Shown here piece after piece: positions 17,264-25,774 of a stretch of 64,000 nt of DNA. The DNA comes from CAKXIK01 sp050947015 (GTDB taxonomy: Bacteria > Bacillota > Clostridia > Oscillospirales > Acutalibacteraceae): positions 124,001-188,000 of the forward strand of contig JBMNVT010000001.1 of NCBI GenBank assembly GCA_050947015.1. The letters are read 5' to 3'. Positions within the stretch are counted from its first letter, which is position 1. Each line of letters begins with the position of its first letter. The notes below the pieces were generated by a model, which was not told the DNA's origin, searched no databases, and saw only the letters and a program-made list of their open reading frames with translations. The translations under genes were made by a program, and so were the position numbers.

Positions 17264-19615
17264 TCAGTCGGCCTCTTCTTCCGGATTTGATAGAGAGGAA
17301 GAGGGGGAAGAAGAGGTGAAATCAGAAGGCTTTAAAGATGATGGGGGTGTGCTGGACGCCGGAGCGGTGGAGGAGGAAGAGTCCGGAGATGAGGAGGACG
17401 ATACAACCTCTTCCGAACTGGTTTCGGGCTGGCTTTCCGGCGGCGTCCAGGTTTGACCGGGACGAATAACGGTGCCCTCATGAATGTCGCACGGCTCCAC
17501 GCAGGAATCTTTTTTGAACCAGCCGAGTCCCACATCGGTGCAGGCGGTAGTTGCAAAGCCGCCGGATTCTTTGCAGTAATAGCGCTGTTGAATCGTATCG
17601 GGTACCGCAAAGGTTTTTTTCGGTTTATTGGCAAGGTACTGTTTCATAATCCCTGTCCAGATCGGTACAGCCCAGTGACTGCCTGCAATTTTTGCCGGTG
17701 TTTTGTAACCGACCCAGACGGCGGCGACACAATAGGGGTTTCCGCCAATAAACCAGCGATCCTTGAAATCGTTGGTGGTACCGGTTTTACCAAAGCATTC
17801 CCAACCGGGAATCCGCGCATATTTTGCCGTTCCTTCGTTGCCGGTAACAATTGCCTGCAGCAGTTTGTTCATCACACCGGCCGTCGCAGTGGAAATTGCC
17901 TGCGTGTAGGTGTTGTCACGGTTGTCCAATAGAATTTTTCCGTCACTATCCGTCACATAGTAGTAGGAATATGGCTCATAATATTTGCCCTCGTTGCCAA
18001 AAGTGGCGTAAGCGGCGGCCATCTCCCGTGCAGTGGTTCCGGTGATGGTGCCGCCGGTTCCCATGGAAGACATGGTAACGTCGGTCAATTGTACGCCGGT
18101 AGAGGTAACATATTTCTGATAAATGGTGGAAATATGAAAATTGTTTTTCAAAAAATCAAAGCAGCGCTGCAAACCGACCAGATTTGCCGTACGGACGGCA
18201 GCACAGTTGGAGGAAATTTCAAGTGCCTTCTGCACCGTCATGTCGCCGCGATAGCTGCCGTAGGAGTTGATGGGGTATTTGTTTCCGTTGTTCAGCGTAA
18301 CCGGTTCATCCTGTACAATGGTGGACCAATCCAGCAGGCCGTATTCCAACGCAGGAGAGTATGCCGAAAGCGGCTTAATCGAAGAACCCGGTTGGCGCTG
18401 CGCATCGACTGCATAAGAGAAAAGCCGGTTGCCTTTTTTCTCCCCTCTTGCTCCAACCGTTGCCAGAACCCGCCCTTCATAATCCATAACGAAAATGCCG
18501 GACTGCAGGTTCGGGTAAGCCGCAATCAGGGTGTCTGCGTTTGTAATATAGGCATCCTCGCAAAGCGACTGCATTTCCTGATCTTTGGCGGAATAAATTT
18601 TCAGCCCGCCCTGATACAACAGCTGCGTGGCGGTTTGCTCGGAAAGCCCTTTTTGTTTCATCAGATCGTCAATTACATCTTCCCGGACAAGATCCGTGTA
18701 CCAGTCAACCGTGGCAGTTGCACTGGACGTTGCACTGCTGCTCGTATCCAACACCAACTCCTGATCCTTGACTGCGTTGTACTGGCTTTCGTTAATGATT
18801 TCCTGATTATACATATTATACAGAACATCCTGCCGGCGCTGCTTATTGTTTTTGGGATTATAAATCGGATTGTAGCGCGATGGATTTTGTGTGATGCCGG
18901 CGATGGCCGCGCATTCCAGCAGCGAAAGTTCGGAGACATCCTTGTTGAAGTAGGTTTCCGCGGCGGCCTGCACACCATAAGCTCCGTTTCCAAGCGGTAT
19001 AATATTAAGGTAATATTCCAGAATCTCGTCCTTGGAATATTCCTTTTCCAGATTTAGCGCCTGAAAAATCTCCTTCAGCTTTCGTTCAATGCTTACCTCA
19101 TTGTTTCCGGTTACGTTTTTGATCAACTGCTGTGTAATGGTCGAACCGCCCGCCTTGCCGGAACTCATGTGAAAAAAAAGGTTCAGCACTGCATAAGCCG
19201 TGCGGTTCCAGTCCACGCCGTGGTGCTCTTCAAAGCGCTTGTCCTCAGTGGCGATTACGGCGTTCTTCAGGTCTTCCGGAATCTGGTTCAGATTGACCCA
19301 TTTGGTGTTCCGTTCGCCGCGCAGCTGTGTGGTTTCAGCCCAGTTGCCTTCTGCATCCTGTTCATAAACGTAGCTGGTCTGCGGCTGCTGAAAGGTTTTC
19401 AGATTGATGTCCGCCTTGGAATCCCGCAGCGTGAAAACATAAGCAAGCATGGCGATTCCGACGATAATTCCGGTAATCATCCCAATCAGAACGACGCTCC
19501 AGAAGCCTTTCCAAAAGACACGGAAAACACATCCGGCAACTCCGGCAGCGCTTCGCTGGGACTGCGGTTCGTTCATGTGAGAAACATCGGTTGAGTGTTC
19601 AGCTTTTTTCTGCAT
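17264..19615 (-). CDS. Class A penicillin-binding protein (PBP1A type)
   Basis: 783 residues. A short cytoplasmic tail and one membrane anchor (about 36-60), a glycosyltransferase 51 domain (ATEDKRFEEHHGVD, GGSTITQQLIKN), then a transpeptidase domain with PGSSIKP (active Ser near 410), SSN and KTGTTND (near 610). A low-complexity Ser/Pro/Glu tail covers the last 80 residues. It polymerises and crosslinks peptidoglycan at the outer face of the membrane. The ATG follows GGGGGCG. It is a single gene. Family and catalytic sites are clear; the exact paralogue name is not. Confidence 0.95.
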   Translation of the reverse strand: MQKKAEHSTDVSHMNEPQSQRSAAGVAGCVFRVFWKGFWSVVLIGMITGIIVGIAMLAYVFTLRDSKADINLKTFQQPQTSYVYEQDAEGNWAETTQLRGERNTKWVNLNQIPEDLKNAVIATEDKRFEEHHGVDWNRTAYAVLNLFFHMSSGKAGGSTITQQLIKNVTGNNEVSIERKLKEIFQALNLEKEYSKDEILEYYLNIIPLGNGAYGVQAAAETYFNKDVSELSLLECAAIAGITQNPSRYNPIYNPKNNKQRRQDVLYNMYNQEIINESQYNAVKDQELVLDTSSSATSSATATVDWYTDLVREDVIDDLMKQKGLSEQTATQLLYQGGLKIYSAKDQEMQSLCEDAYITNADTLIAAYPNLQSGIFVMDYEGRVLATVGARGEKKGNRLFSYAVDAQRQPGSSIKPLSAYSPALEYGLLDWSTIVQDEPVTLNNGNKYPINSYGSYRGDMTVQKALEISSNCAAVRTANLVGLQRCFDFLKNNFHISTIYQKYVTSTGVQLTDVTMSSMGTGGTITGTTAREMAAAYATFGNEGKYYEPYSYYYVTDSDGKILLDNRDNTYTQAISTATAGVMNKLLQAIVTGNEGTAKYARIPGWECFGKTGTTNDFKDRWFIGGNPYCVAAVWVGYKTPAKIAGSHWAVPIWTGIMKQYLANKPKKTFAVPDTIQQRYYCKESGGFATTACTDVGLGWFKKDSCVEPCDIHEGTVIRPGQTWTPPESQPETSSEEVVSSSSSPDSSSSTAPASSTPPSSLKPSDFTSSSPSSSLSNPEEEAD

Positions 19616-19949
19616 TGCAGAAATTCGCCCCCTTTGCGAAAACAGATATCATTTGTGTGCCCGGGAAGTATCCGCGGGCGCGAACTTACAGACAGGCAGA
19701 TTCCACTCATACAGCAAAGCAGAATAAAGTTATTATACCACATCTGCGCGCTAAAAGTAAATAAATCTAAATTTTCTGCTAAAAAGAGGAAATCAAACAA
19801 AAGAAAAAAACCGCTCAAAGGCCTTTTGCATAAATTGCCGTATTTTTCGCCACAATAAGGATAAAAAGAATCCATTTGCCGAAGAAAACGAAAAACGGCC
19901 GGGAAGATGAGCAAAGCCCGGAATTGCTGAGCGAAAGGAATGAAAATTT
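19616..19949. other. Divergent intergenic region
   Basis: Separates the PBP gene (minus) from the small envelope gene at 19950 (plus). It is AT-rich in the centre (19720-19820) and probably contains both promoters, but no pair of boxes stands out. No gene is seen. Confidence 0.5.
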
Positions 19950-20330
19950 GTGCTGAAAAAATGGTTTATTGCGGCGTGCTGTTCGGTTGTTGTTTGTCTG
20001 GCGATTACACTGTGGGTGGTGCCCGAAATTAAAAGCTCGCGCGCGGCAGCTGCAGTGCAGCCTGCGTCCTCGGTCGGGGCCTCCTCCGCTGTGACGGTAA
20101 GCCGGTTTCCGTCAAGTTCGTCGGCGCCGCCTCAATCCGAAAAACCGATGTATCTTGTGGGCGAATTTGAGGGCAGCGTTGCGTTTTTCCGCTTTGGGGA
20201 GAAAGAGCCGCAGCAGGTGCTCGAAACGCCGCTGAGTATGCTGCCCGAACAGGATCGCCGGCTGCTGCGCGAGGGAATTCCCGTGATGACGGAGGAGGAA
20301 CTGGCGTCGGTACTGGAGGATTACTCATAA
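19950..20330 (+). CDS. Membrane-anchored protein with BofC-like C-terminal domain
   Basis: 126 residues. N-terminal membrane anchor or signal (about 5-25), a Ser/Ala/Pro linker (about 30-65), then a compact domain (PMYLVGEFEGSVAFF... SMLPEQDRRLLREGI). The domain resembles the C-terminal domain of BofC-like proteins of spore-formers, which is by recollection of the pattern and not certain. GTG start with AAAGGA upstream. Probably extracytoplasmic. Role unknown. Confidence 0.65.
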   Translation: MLKKWFIAACCSVVVCLAITLWVVPEIKSSRAAAAVQPASSVGASSAVTVSRFPSSSSAPPQSEKPMYLVGEFEGSVAFFRFGEKEPQQVLETPLSMLPEQDRRLLREGIPVMTEEELASVLEDYS

Positions 20331-20472
20331 TAGCCACAGCCGGGAATAGAGCAAAATCTATCATGTATCATACCCGGAAAAAAGAAAAATTGCAATCGGT
20401 TTCACGAATTGTGACAGAATTGAAAGATTGCCGGTTTGCGCGGGAATGCGGCGAGAGGAAGGGAACGTCAGA

Positions 20473-21006
20473 ATGGAAACAGTCATTTTGTGTGGGTGCA
20501 GTGCCTCGGAGCGCAGAATTGCAGGTTCGTTTGCCAGATATGCCGCCGTTCGGTATTTTGGTGAAAACGGTATCTGGCGGCGTGGGGAACCGGGACGGGA
20601 ACTTGCCGTTTATTCCGCGCCACAGCTGCCGCGCATGGAAAATTTGTCGGCGGTTCTGGTGCTCGGCAGCGAGCTTCGGGCGCAGACAGATCGGATTCAG
20701 CCGAATTTGCTGCCGGTGTTTGATTCCAGAAGCACGATTGCGGCACGCCTGTTGTCGCAGTACAGCGGCGCGGCAATCGGTTGCGGAACCTCCCCAAGGG
20801 ACACTTTCAGTCTGGCAAGCTTTTCGGAGCAGAAGGCAGTTGTCAGCCTGCAGCGCAATTTGTTGACGCTGACCGGTGAAACGGTCGAACCGAGGGATAT
20901 CACCCTTCGCTTGCGCCGCGGATGTTCTGTTTTTGAAATCATGGCATTTTGCGCCGTAATGCTGCTTTGCGGTGACGGCTCTGAGCAGGAAATGGAGATA
21001 CTCTGA
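20473..21006 (+). CDS. Hypothetical protein, 177 residues
   Basis: The ATG at 20473 is chosen because GAGAGGAAGGGAA precedes it. The product starts METVILCGCSASERRIA, has a Rossmann-like alternation of strands and helices (LSAVLVLGSEL near residue 65), and ends in a hydrophobic helix with Cys. No signal peptide is seen. I do not recognise the family. It follows the BofC-like gene by 142 bases in the same orientation and may share its transcript. Confidence 0.6.
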   Translation: METVILCGCSASERRIAGSFARYAAVRYFGENGIWRRGEPGRELAVYSAPQLPRMENLSAVLVLGSELRAQTDRIQPNLLPVFDSRSTIAARLLSQYSGAAIGCGTSPRDTFSLASFSEQKAVVSLQRNLLTLTGETVEPRDITLRLRRGCSVFEIMAFCAVMLLCGDGSEQEMEIL

Positions 21007-21129
21007 CAAGAGAAACCACCAGAGGGAGAATTCTGCCACAGAATAAAATTCGGTTGTTTTTAAGAACGCATCATGATATAATGCAGTCAAAGGACTTGCA
21101 GAAAGCGAATGCGGAATGGGGACGCCGAA

Positions 21130-21453
21130 ATGGGCACGGCACAGGAAAAGCGAAAACCGCGAAAAAAGCTGCGGGTTCCGGATGTTATTTTGACTGTGCT
21201 GGCGGCAGTGATGCTTGTGCTGCTGTTTCTTCGGCTGGCCGGGGTACGAATCTATATGATGGCTTCGTCTGTTTTCTCTTTGCCGAGGGAAAAGGTGCAG
21301 CTCCGCTTCGTAAGAAAGGACAGGCCGACAGCGTTTGTCATAAAAACAAATACCCCGCCCGGTGAGCGGCAGTTTCTGCCGGCTGATCGAGCGGGGTATT
21401 TTGTGTTTTGGGGGTTCAGCCCGACGGGCCGGGAGGTGTCAGGCGTTTTCTAG
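21130..21453 (+). CDS. Small membrane protein, possibly truncated
   Basis: 107 residues with a basic N-terminus (EKRKPRKK) and one strong membrane segment (VILTVLAAVMLVLLFLRLAG, about 18-37). The last 35 codons run through a strong terminator hairpin (21349-21402), and the stop overlaps the convergent isomerase gene by 15 bases. This is unusual and suggests the original 3' end was lost or that coding stops matter little here. Family not recognised. Confidence 0.45.
   Translation: MGTAQEKRKPRKKLRVPDVILTVLAAVMLVLLFLRLAGVRIYMMASSVFSLPREKVQLRFVRKDRPTAFVIKTNTPPGERQFLPADRAGYFVFWGFSPTGREVSGVF
21349..21402. terminator. Bidirectional terminator between converging genes
   Basis: AAATACCCCGC pairs with GCGGGGTATTT, with an inner GCGGCAG/CTGCCGGC-type stem. 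T-rich on both flanks. Lies inside the reading frame of the 21130 gene and 37 bases after the isomerase stop on the other strand. Confidence 0.75.
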
Positions 21454-22164
21454 GCGCTTCAGGTCCTCAAAGCAGATTCTTGCTTCGGTAATGCCGTCCG
21501 GCGTGAGGGTTTCGCTTTCCACGACCATGGGAACGCCAAGCTCAATTGCTTTGCGGTAAACCGCAGCAACAGGCGCCGTGCCCATACCGAGCGGAGTGCC
21601 GTGACCGCGCGCATCGCCGTCCTTGATGTGGATAAACTGCAGTCGATCCTTGTATTGTTCCATCAGCGCGACAGGGTCACGGCCGGCAACATACGCCCAA
21701 TAGGTGTCAATTTCCAGCTTAAGCGCGGTGCGGGAAACAATCTCATCATACGGCACAAAGCCGTCCGCCATGGTTTCAAACTCCTTATAATGGTTGTGAA
21801 AACCGAGCGTCATTCCCATCGCTTCCAGCTTCGGCTGTACTTCGTTCACATTGGCAACAAAGGCATCCATAGTTTTGCGGCTCCAAAGGTCGGTGCCGGG
21901 GATAATGATATGGTTTGTGCCGATTGCCTTGTGGTATTCCGCAATTTCTTCGGGGTTCTGCAGAATTGCATCCCAGCCGGTGTGCGTACCAGATGTGGTC
22001 AGGCCGTAACGGCGGAGCATGGCGGCAACCTCTTCAGCCGAATGGCCGAAGAAGCCGGCAAACTCTACGTTGCGGTAACCGATTTCGCTTACCTGACGCA
22101 GAGCGTCCTCCAGATTTTTTTCTGTCAGGTCGCGGATGCTGTACAGTTGAATGCCATAATCCAT
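21439..22164 (-). CDS. Sugar phosphate isomerase/epimerase
   Basis: 241 residues, TIM-barrel AP-endonuclease-2 family (IolE/IolI-like). Visible landmarks: MDYGIQLYSIRDLTE, FHNHYKEFE (metal ligands), KLEIDTYWAYVAG, FIHIKDG and MVVESE. These give the His/Glu/Asp metal site of the family. Strong GAAAGGAG ribosome site. Lies 33 bases after a Gfo/Idh/MocA oxidoreductase gene in one operon; such pairs usually act together on inositol or on keto-sugars. The substrate is not readable. Confidence 0.88.
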   Translation of the reverse strand: MDYGIQLYSIRDLTEKNLEDALRQVSEIGYRNVEFAGFFGHSAEEVAAMLRRYGLTTSGTHTGWDAILQNPEEIAEYHKAIGTNHIIIPGTDLWSRKTMDAFVANVNEVQPKLEAMGMTLGFHNHYKEFETMADGFVPYDEIVSRTALKLEIDTYWAYVAGRDPVALMEQYKDRLQFIHIKDGDARGHGTPLGMGTAPVAAVYRKAIELGVPMVVESETLTPDGITEARICFEDLKRLENA

Positions 22165-22197
22165 AATCGGTATGGCTCCTTTCTATTGCGTTAATTC

Positions 22198-23364
22198 TTA
22201 AAGTTCCGGAATTTCGACATTAATCTCATGTCCGCATTCGGCGGATTTCACGATGCTGTCGATAATGGCCTGATTGTAAAGAATCTGACTGCTGGGAACA
22301 GGGGCGGGAGTGCCATTTTTGATCGCGTCCAGGAAGGAGCGGATTTTGATGTCAAACAGACCCGCGCGCGCAGAGTTCTTAATGATCGGGATCGTGGTGG
22401 AGGTTTGCTCGCCGCAAACATCATGATAAAGCGTCATTGCGCCACCCACCGTGCCGTTCCAGCATTCTGTGGAAGGAATCCGCAGGGCGCCTTCGGTGCC
22501 ATAGATAATGGTGTCGCCGCTCGTGTCGGGGTGCATTGCCCAGGCGATGCGGAAATCAAGAATAATGCCGCCTTCCAGACGGACAAACGCGGCGGCAAAA
22601 TCGTCGACGCTGAAGCGCTTTGCGTTTTCTTCGGCTGTATGGAATTTATCGGGTGTGGCATATTTGGGATTGGTGCCAAAAAATGCGGATTTGTAGCCGG
22701 TAACGGTCAGCGGCTTCGGGTAGCCGATGGCGTTAAGCACCATGTCGAGTGAATAGCAGCCGATATCGCCCAGAGCGCCGATTCCGGCAGTTTCCTTTTC
22801 GATAAATGTGCTGTTCGGAATTCCTCTGCGGCGGCCGCCGCCGGTCTGGATGTAATAAATGTTGCCCAGAACACCGGATTCGACAATCTTTTTAATCATC
22901 TGCATATTCTCGTCGCCGCGCGGCTGAAAACCGATGGAGAGCAGCTTGCCGCTCTTCTTTTCGGCGCGCATCACCTCGACGGCCTCTTCGGTCGTAACGG
23001 TGAACGGTTTTTCCAACAGAACGTTCACGCCGGCGTTCAGCGAATCGATCGCGCAGACGGCGTGCTGTGTGTTGTAGGTGCAGACGCTGACGGCGTCGAG
23101 CTCCTCGGCTTCCAGCATTGCTTTGTGGTTGGGGTAGCAGCGGACGCCTTCCACGCCGTATCTCTTGAAAAAGGCTTCGGCCTTGCCGGGGATCAGGTCT
23201 GCACCCGCAACGATCTCAACATCGGGCATATTCTTGTAGCTTTCAATGTGTGCTTCTGCAATCCAACCGGTGCCAATGATGCCCACCTTGAATTTTTTTC
23301 CTGTAAAAGTGGGTTTCTCATCGTCAAAGGACTGCGTGAACTGACTCAGAACAGCGTCACTCAT
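22198..23364 (-). CDS. Gfo/Idh/MocA-family oxidoreductase
   Basis: 388 residues. N-terminal NAD(P)-binding fold (VGIIGTGWIAEAHIESYKN, near 28-46), the EKPF motif (LLEKPFTVT, near 137) and a C-terminal alpha/beta domain containing GALGDIGCYSLDMVL with the catalytic-region His/Tyr positions of the family. Oxidises or reduces a cyclic polyol or sugar. AGGAGGAA lies upstream of the ATG. First gene of a two-gene operon with the isomerase at 21439. Confidence 0.92.
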   Translation of the reverse strand: MSDAVLSQFTQSFDDEKPTFTGKKFKVGIIGTGWIAEAHIESYKNMPDVEIVAGADLIPGKAEAFFKRYGVEGVRCYPNHKAMLEAEELDAVSVCTYNTQHAVCAIDSLNAGVNVLLEKPFTVTTEEAVEVMRAEKKSGKLLSIGFQPRGDENMQMIKKIVESGVLGNIYYIQTGGGRRRGIPNSTFIEKETAGIGALGDIGCYSLDMVLNAIGYPKPLTVTGYKSAFFGTNPKYATPDKFHTAEENAKRFSVDDFAAAFVRLEGGIILDFRIAWAMHPDTSGDTIIYGTEGALRIPSTECWNGTVGGAMTLYHDVCGEQTSTTIPIIKNSARAGLFDIKIRSFLDAIKNGTPAPVPSSQILYNQAIIDSIVKSAECGHEINVEIPEL

Positions 23365-23523
23365 GGTTTAGTTCCTCCTGTTATGTTTCATACATTTCCA
23401 TTCGCAGTTGCGTCTGGATTTATCTGTATTATAGCCCATCTGCCGTGAAATGAAAAGAGCATTTTCAAAAAAACTCGGTGTATTATCGTATAAATGTGGC
23501 ATAAAAAATGGTGCAAATTGAAT

Positions 23524-23537
23524 TAACTAAATAGTTA
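23524..23537. promoter_or_regulatory. Inverted repeat upstream of the Gfo/Idh operon
   Basis: TAACT-AAAT-AGTTA is a perfect 5-bp inverted repeat about 160 bases upstream of the oxidoreductase gene, in an AT-rich region of 277 bases that otherwise holds no gene. Possible operator; no regulator is identified. Confidence 0.3.
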
Positions 23538-23642
23538 CCGCGCAATATATGACACAAAAAGCAAAGAGAATGGCACAAATGCATTTTGTATCCATTCTCT
23601 TCGCTGTTTACCGTATTGCTTTTTGAAAACTTTTGTCTGCGG

Positions 23643-24440
23643 TCAGGAAGCGGAAAAGAAAACTGCCGTTTCCTCGGGGGAAAGCCAAAGGCAGGGCCTT
23701 TGGTCGAACACCATATCCGTGTCAGGGAAGACCATCCCGTTTTTTTGGATGTCGAACGACAGGTGCGTACCGTCTTGCAGGTCGAGCCTCAGCTGAACAT
23801 GCTCTTTTGAGTAATCGAGCTGCTGCTCCGTAAACGGCGTCAGCATCAACCGGCGCAGAAAGCGATCCAAATCCTTTTGTTCCAATGCTCCGCCCGGCAG
23901 AAGCTTCTCCCAGCCGCCGCTGCTGTTTCTGAGGAAGGCGGCGGTGGCACGGCCGTTTCCGTCTGCGTGCATCAACACGGCTAGCAGGTCGGCGCCGCGG
24001 TGCAGCGTCCGGTTTTCCAGAGAATCCATCACAATAAAATAGTTTAATTGAGGGTCTCCGTCGGGGCTTTTTACCGCAATGCGGAAATCCGTATCATAGC
24101 CGCGGACGGAAACAATGCTGCCCGCCGACAAAGAGCAAAGGCGATCCGTATCCTGCAATTGATACAAAACTTCGCCGGTCAGGTTTTCCGCAGCGGCGTC
24201 ATCCGACCCGATGAGACTGTTGAAATTTCCGTTGGAATAATACCGTCCGTTGTAAAGCACACAGGGGCGAAGGTAACCCGTGTTGGGGACCAGCTCGGTG
24301 ATGCCGCTGCCTGAAACGGTAACGCCCGGAACGGAGTAATACCATGCGCAGAAACCGCCGAAGAGCGCAGCCGGGATCAGAATAATAAGGCAGAGGGCCG
24401 TGATCAGCCTTTTCCGAGTCTTTTTACTGAGCTTTTTCAT
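23643..24440 (-). CDS. Membrane-anchored protein of unknown function
   Basis: 265 residues. A basic N-terminus (MKKLSKKTRKR) and one membrane segment (about 12-35) are followed by a mixed alpha/beta extracytoplasmic domain with GSIVSVRGYDTDFRIAV and YFIVMDSLENRTLHRGAD. The ATG ending at 24440 overlaps the end of the upstream lipoprotein gene by 4 bases (ATGA type) and has GGAAGG upstream, so the two are translationally coupled. Third gene of the operon starting at 25437. Family not recognised. Confidence 0.7.
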   Translation of the reverse strand: MKKLSKKTRKRLITALCLIILIPAALFGGFCAWYYSVPGVTVSGSGITELVPNTGYLRPCVLYNGRYYSNGNFNSLIGSDDAAAENLTGEVLYQLQDTDRLCSLSAGSIVSVRGYDTDFRIAVKSPDGDPQLNYFIVMDSLENRTLHRGADLLAVLMHADGNGRATAAFLRNSSGGWEKLLPGGALEQKDLDRFLRRLMLTPFTEQQLDYSKEHVQLRLDLQDGTHLSFDIQKNGMVFPDTDMVFDQRPCLWLSPEETAVFFSAS

Positions 24441-25078
24441 TTTTCCTTCCATTCTGTCACCACGGACTCGGCTACACAGTTTGCTGCAGCGAGGTCCTCC
24501 AGAAGCAGAGAAACAGGACGGCCGTCATACCGTGCGCACATCAGTTCCTTTCCCATGGAGATAAGACGATTGTTTTCATCAACATAAAAAACACTGTTTT
24601 CCAAATCCACAGCCTGATAATAGCCATTATCGAATTTTGAGAGCATTAAAAGAACGGAATCACCGTTTTCAAGCTTTGTTTGCATATCGGCTGTGTGAGG
24701 TTCTCCAAGCTGGAAAACCTGAATGGTTTCGTCTGAAAAATTTCCGTCAATGATTTTTGTAATTTTAACAGTCGCAATCGTTGCGGGCAAATAAACATTG
24801 ATTCCTTTTTCGGCTGCCGCAGCGGCGTATTCTTCATTCCCGGAAGAATTGAATTGAATGACCTGGCTGTCAGATATAACAGTACCGGTTACAATGACAT
24901 CGGAAAGGTTTGCCATTTCAGCAACTGATTTCAGAGGAACCTTGGTGGCCATCATATTATCGGAGCCAACGATCTTTTTGGAAAGGTCAGGAGCCTCATT
25001 ATACCGGCTTTCTTTTGCACAACCGAACAACGACAGGAGAACAACAGCGCAGAACAGAGCTGCAACAAAACGTTTCAT
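24437..25078 (-). CDS. Lipoprotein of unknown function
   Basis: 213 residues. Lipoprotein signal with lipobox LFGC (Cys at 20). The mature part contains a beta-rich region (LSDVIVTGTVISDSQVI, ATVKITKIIDGNF, ETIQVFQLGEP, NGDSVLLML), an OB-like pattern often seen in secreted proteins that appear next to extracellular peptidases. GAGGAGG precedes the ATG. Coupled to the membrane protein gene at its 3' end and 20 bases after the small secreted protein gene. Confidence 0.75.
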   Translation of the reverse strand: MKRFVAALFCAVVLLSLFGCAKESRYNEAPDLSKKIVGSDNMMATKVPLKSVAEMANLSDVIVTGTVISDSQVIQFNSSGNEEYAAAAAEKGINVYLPATIATVKITKIIDGNFSDETIQVFQLGEPHTADMQTKLENGDSVLLMLSKFDNGYYQAVDLENSVFYVDENNRLISMGKELMCARYDGRPVSLLLEDLAAANCVAESVVTEWKEK

Positions 25079-25098
25079 TACTCATACCTCCTCGTAAT

Positions 25099-25437
25099 TT
25101 AGCTGTAAAGCTGATTGTACATCGAACTTAAAACGGAACGGTCGTAAGCGGTCGGCCGGTCGTAATTGGAAGAAGAAAAGCTGGCGCTTGTAATATATAT
25201 CTTATTTCCGGAATACAGATTCCAGTTTTGCGAGGCTTGTGTAACATGGCCGGAATAAGAGCCGGTCAGATAATCTTTGTTTAGTTTTATGTCGCAGCGC
25301 GGATTGTTGTTCAGGTTGGACATATGACACCAACGGCGTCCGGAAAGCATTTGTTCCGCAGAAGACGAGACCTGGATTACCGACACAAAGCATAAGCAGA
25401 GGCAAACGGTGAGAAAAAGTCGCGCTATTTTTTTCAT
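25099..25437 (-). CDS. Small secreted protein, possibly truncated metallopeptidase-like
   Basis: 112 residues with a clear signal peptide (cleavage near SSSA, about 27). The mature part (SGRRWCHMSNLNNNPRCDI, then HVTQASQNWNLYSG) resembles the beginning of secreted matrixin-like metallopeptidases, but there is no HExxH zinc motif and the protein stops where that domain would start. This likeness is from pattern memory. It is preceded by AAAGGAG and by a near-consensus promoter, so it is probably expressed. First gene of the three-gene envelope operon. Confidence 0.65.
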   Translation of the reverse strand: MKKIARLFLTVCLCLCFVSVIQVSSSAEQMLSGRRWCHMSNLNNNPRCDIKLNKDYLTGSYSGHVTQASQNWNLYSGNKIYITSASFSSSNYDRPTAYDRSVLSSMYNQLYS

Positions 25438-25473
25438 AATCCTATCTCCTTTGTGAAAATATTTCTTAATTCT

Positions 25474-25503
25474 ATTATAGAGCCAATTTTAAAAAAAAGT
25501 CAA
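25474..25503 (-). promoter_or_regulatory. Promoter of the secreted protein operon
   Basis: Minus-strand TTGACT (complement of 25498-25503), an 18-base spacer and TATAAT (complement of 25474-25479), 37 bases from the start codon. Confidence 0.75.
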
Positions 25504-25702
25504 CAAAAGTTTTCATTAAAAAGAAAAAATAGTAACAGAACCAGAGAATATTTTGTAAAGATAAAGAAAATTAGAGAATAAATAGGATTATCTTTTTCTC
25601 TTTCGGAAATGCACTGAGGCAATCTGCAAATAAAAAACCGCAGCGTGAAAGGAAGGCTGATTTCTGTGCAACATTCGTACATATTCTTTGTACCTTTTTT
25701 TC
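25504..25702. other. AT-rich divergent intergenic region
   Basis: Lies between the secreted-protein operon and galK. A-rich tracts near 25505-25560, no hairpin with a T run and no convincing gene. Confidence 0.5.
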
Positions 25703-25730
25703 TTGCGATTTTCGGTATTCCCGGTATAAT
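25703..25730 (+). promoter_or_regulatory. Promoter of galK
   Basis: TTGCGA 25703-25708, a 16-base spacer and TATAAT 25725-25730, 45 bases before the galK ATG. Confidence 0.6.
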
Positions 25731-25774
25731 AAGAAAAAGAAGGTATACCACTAACGCAAACAGGGGGTTGGATC

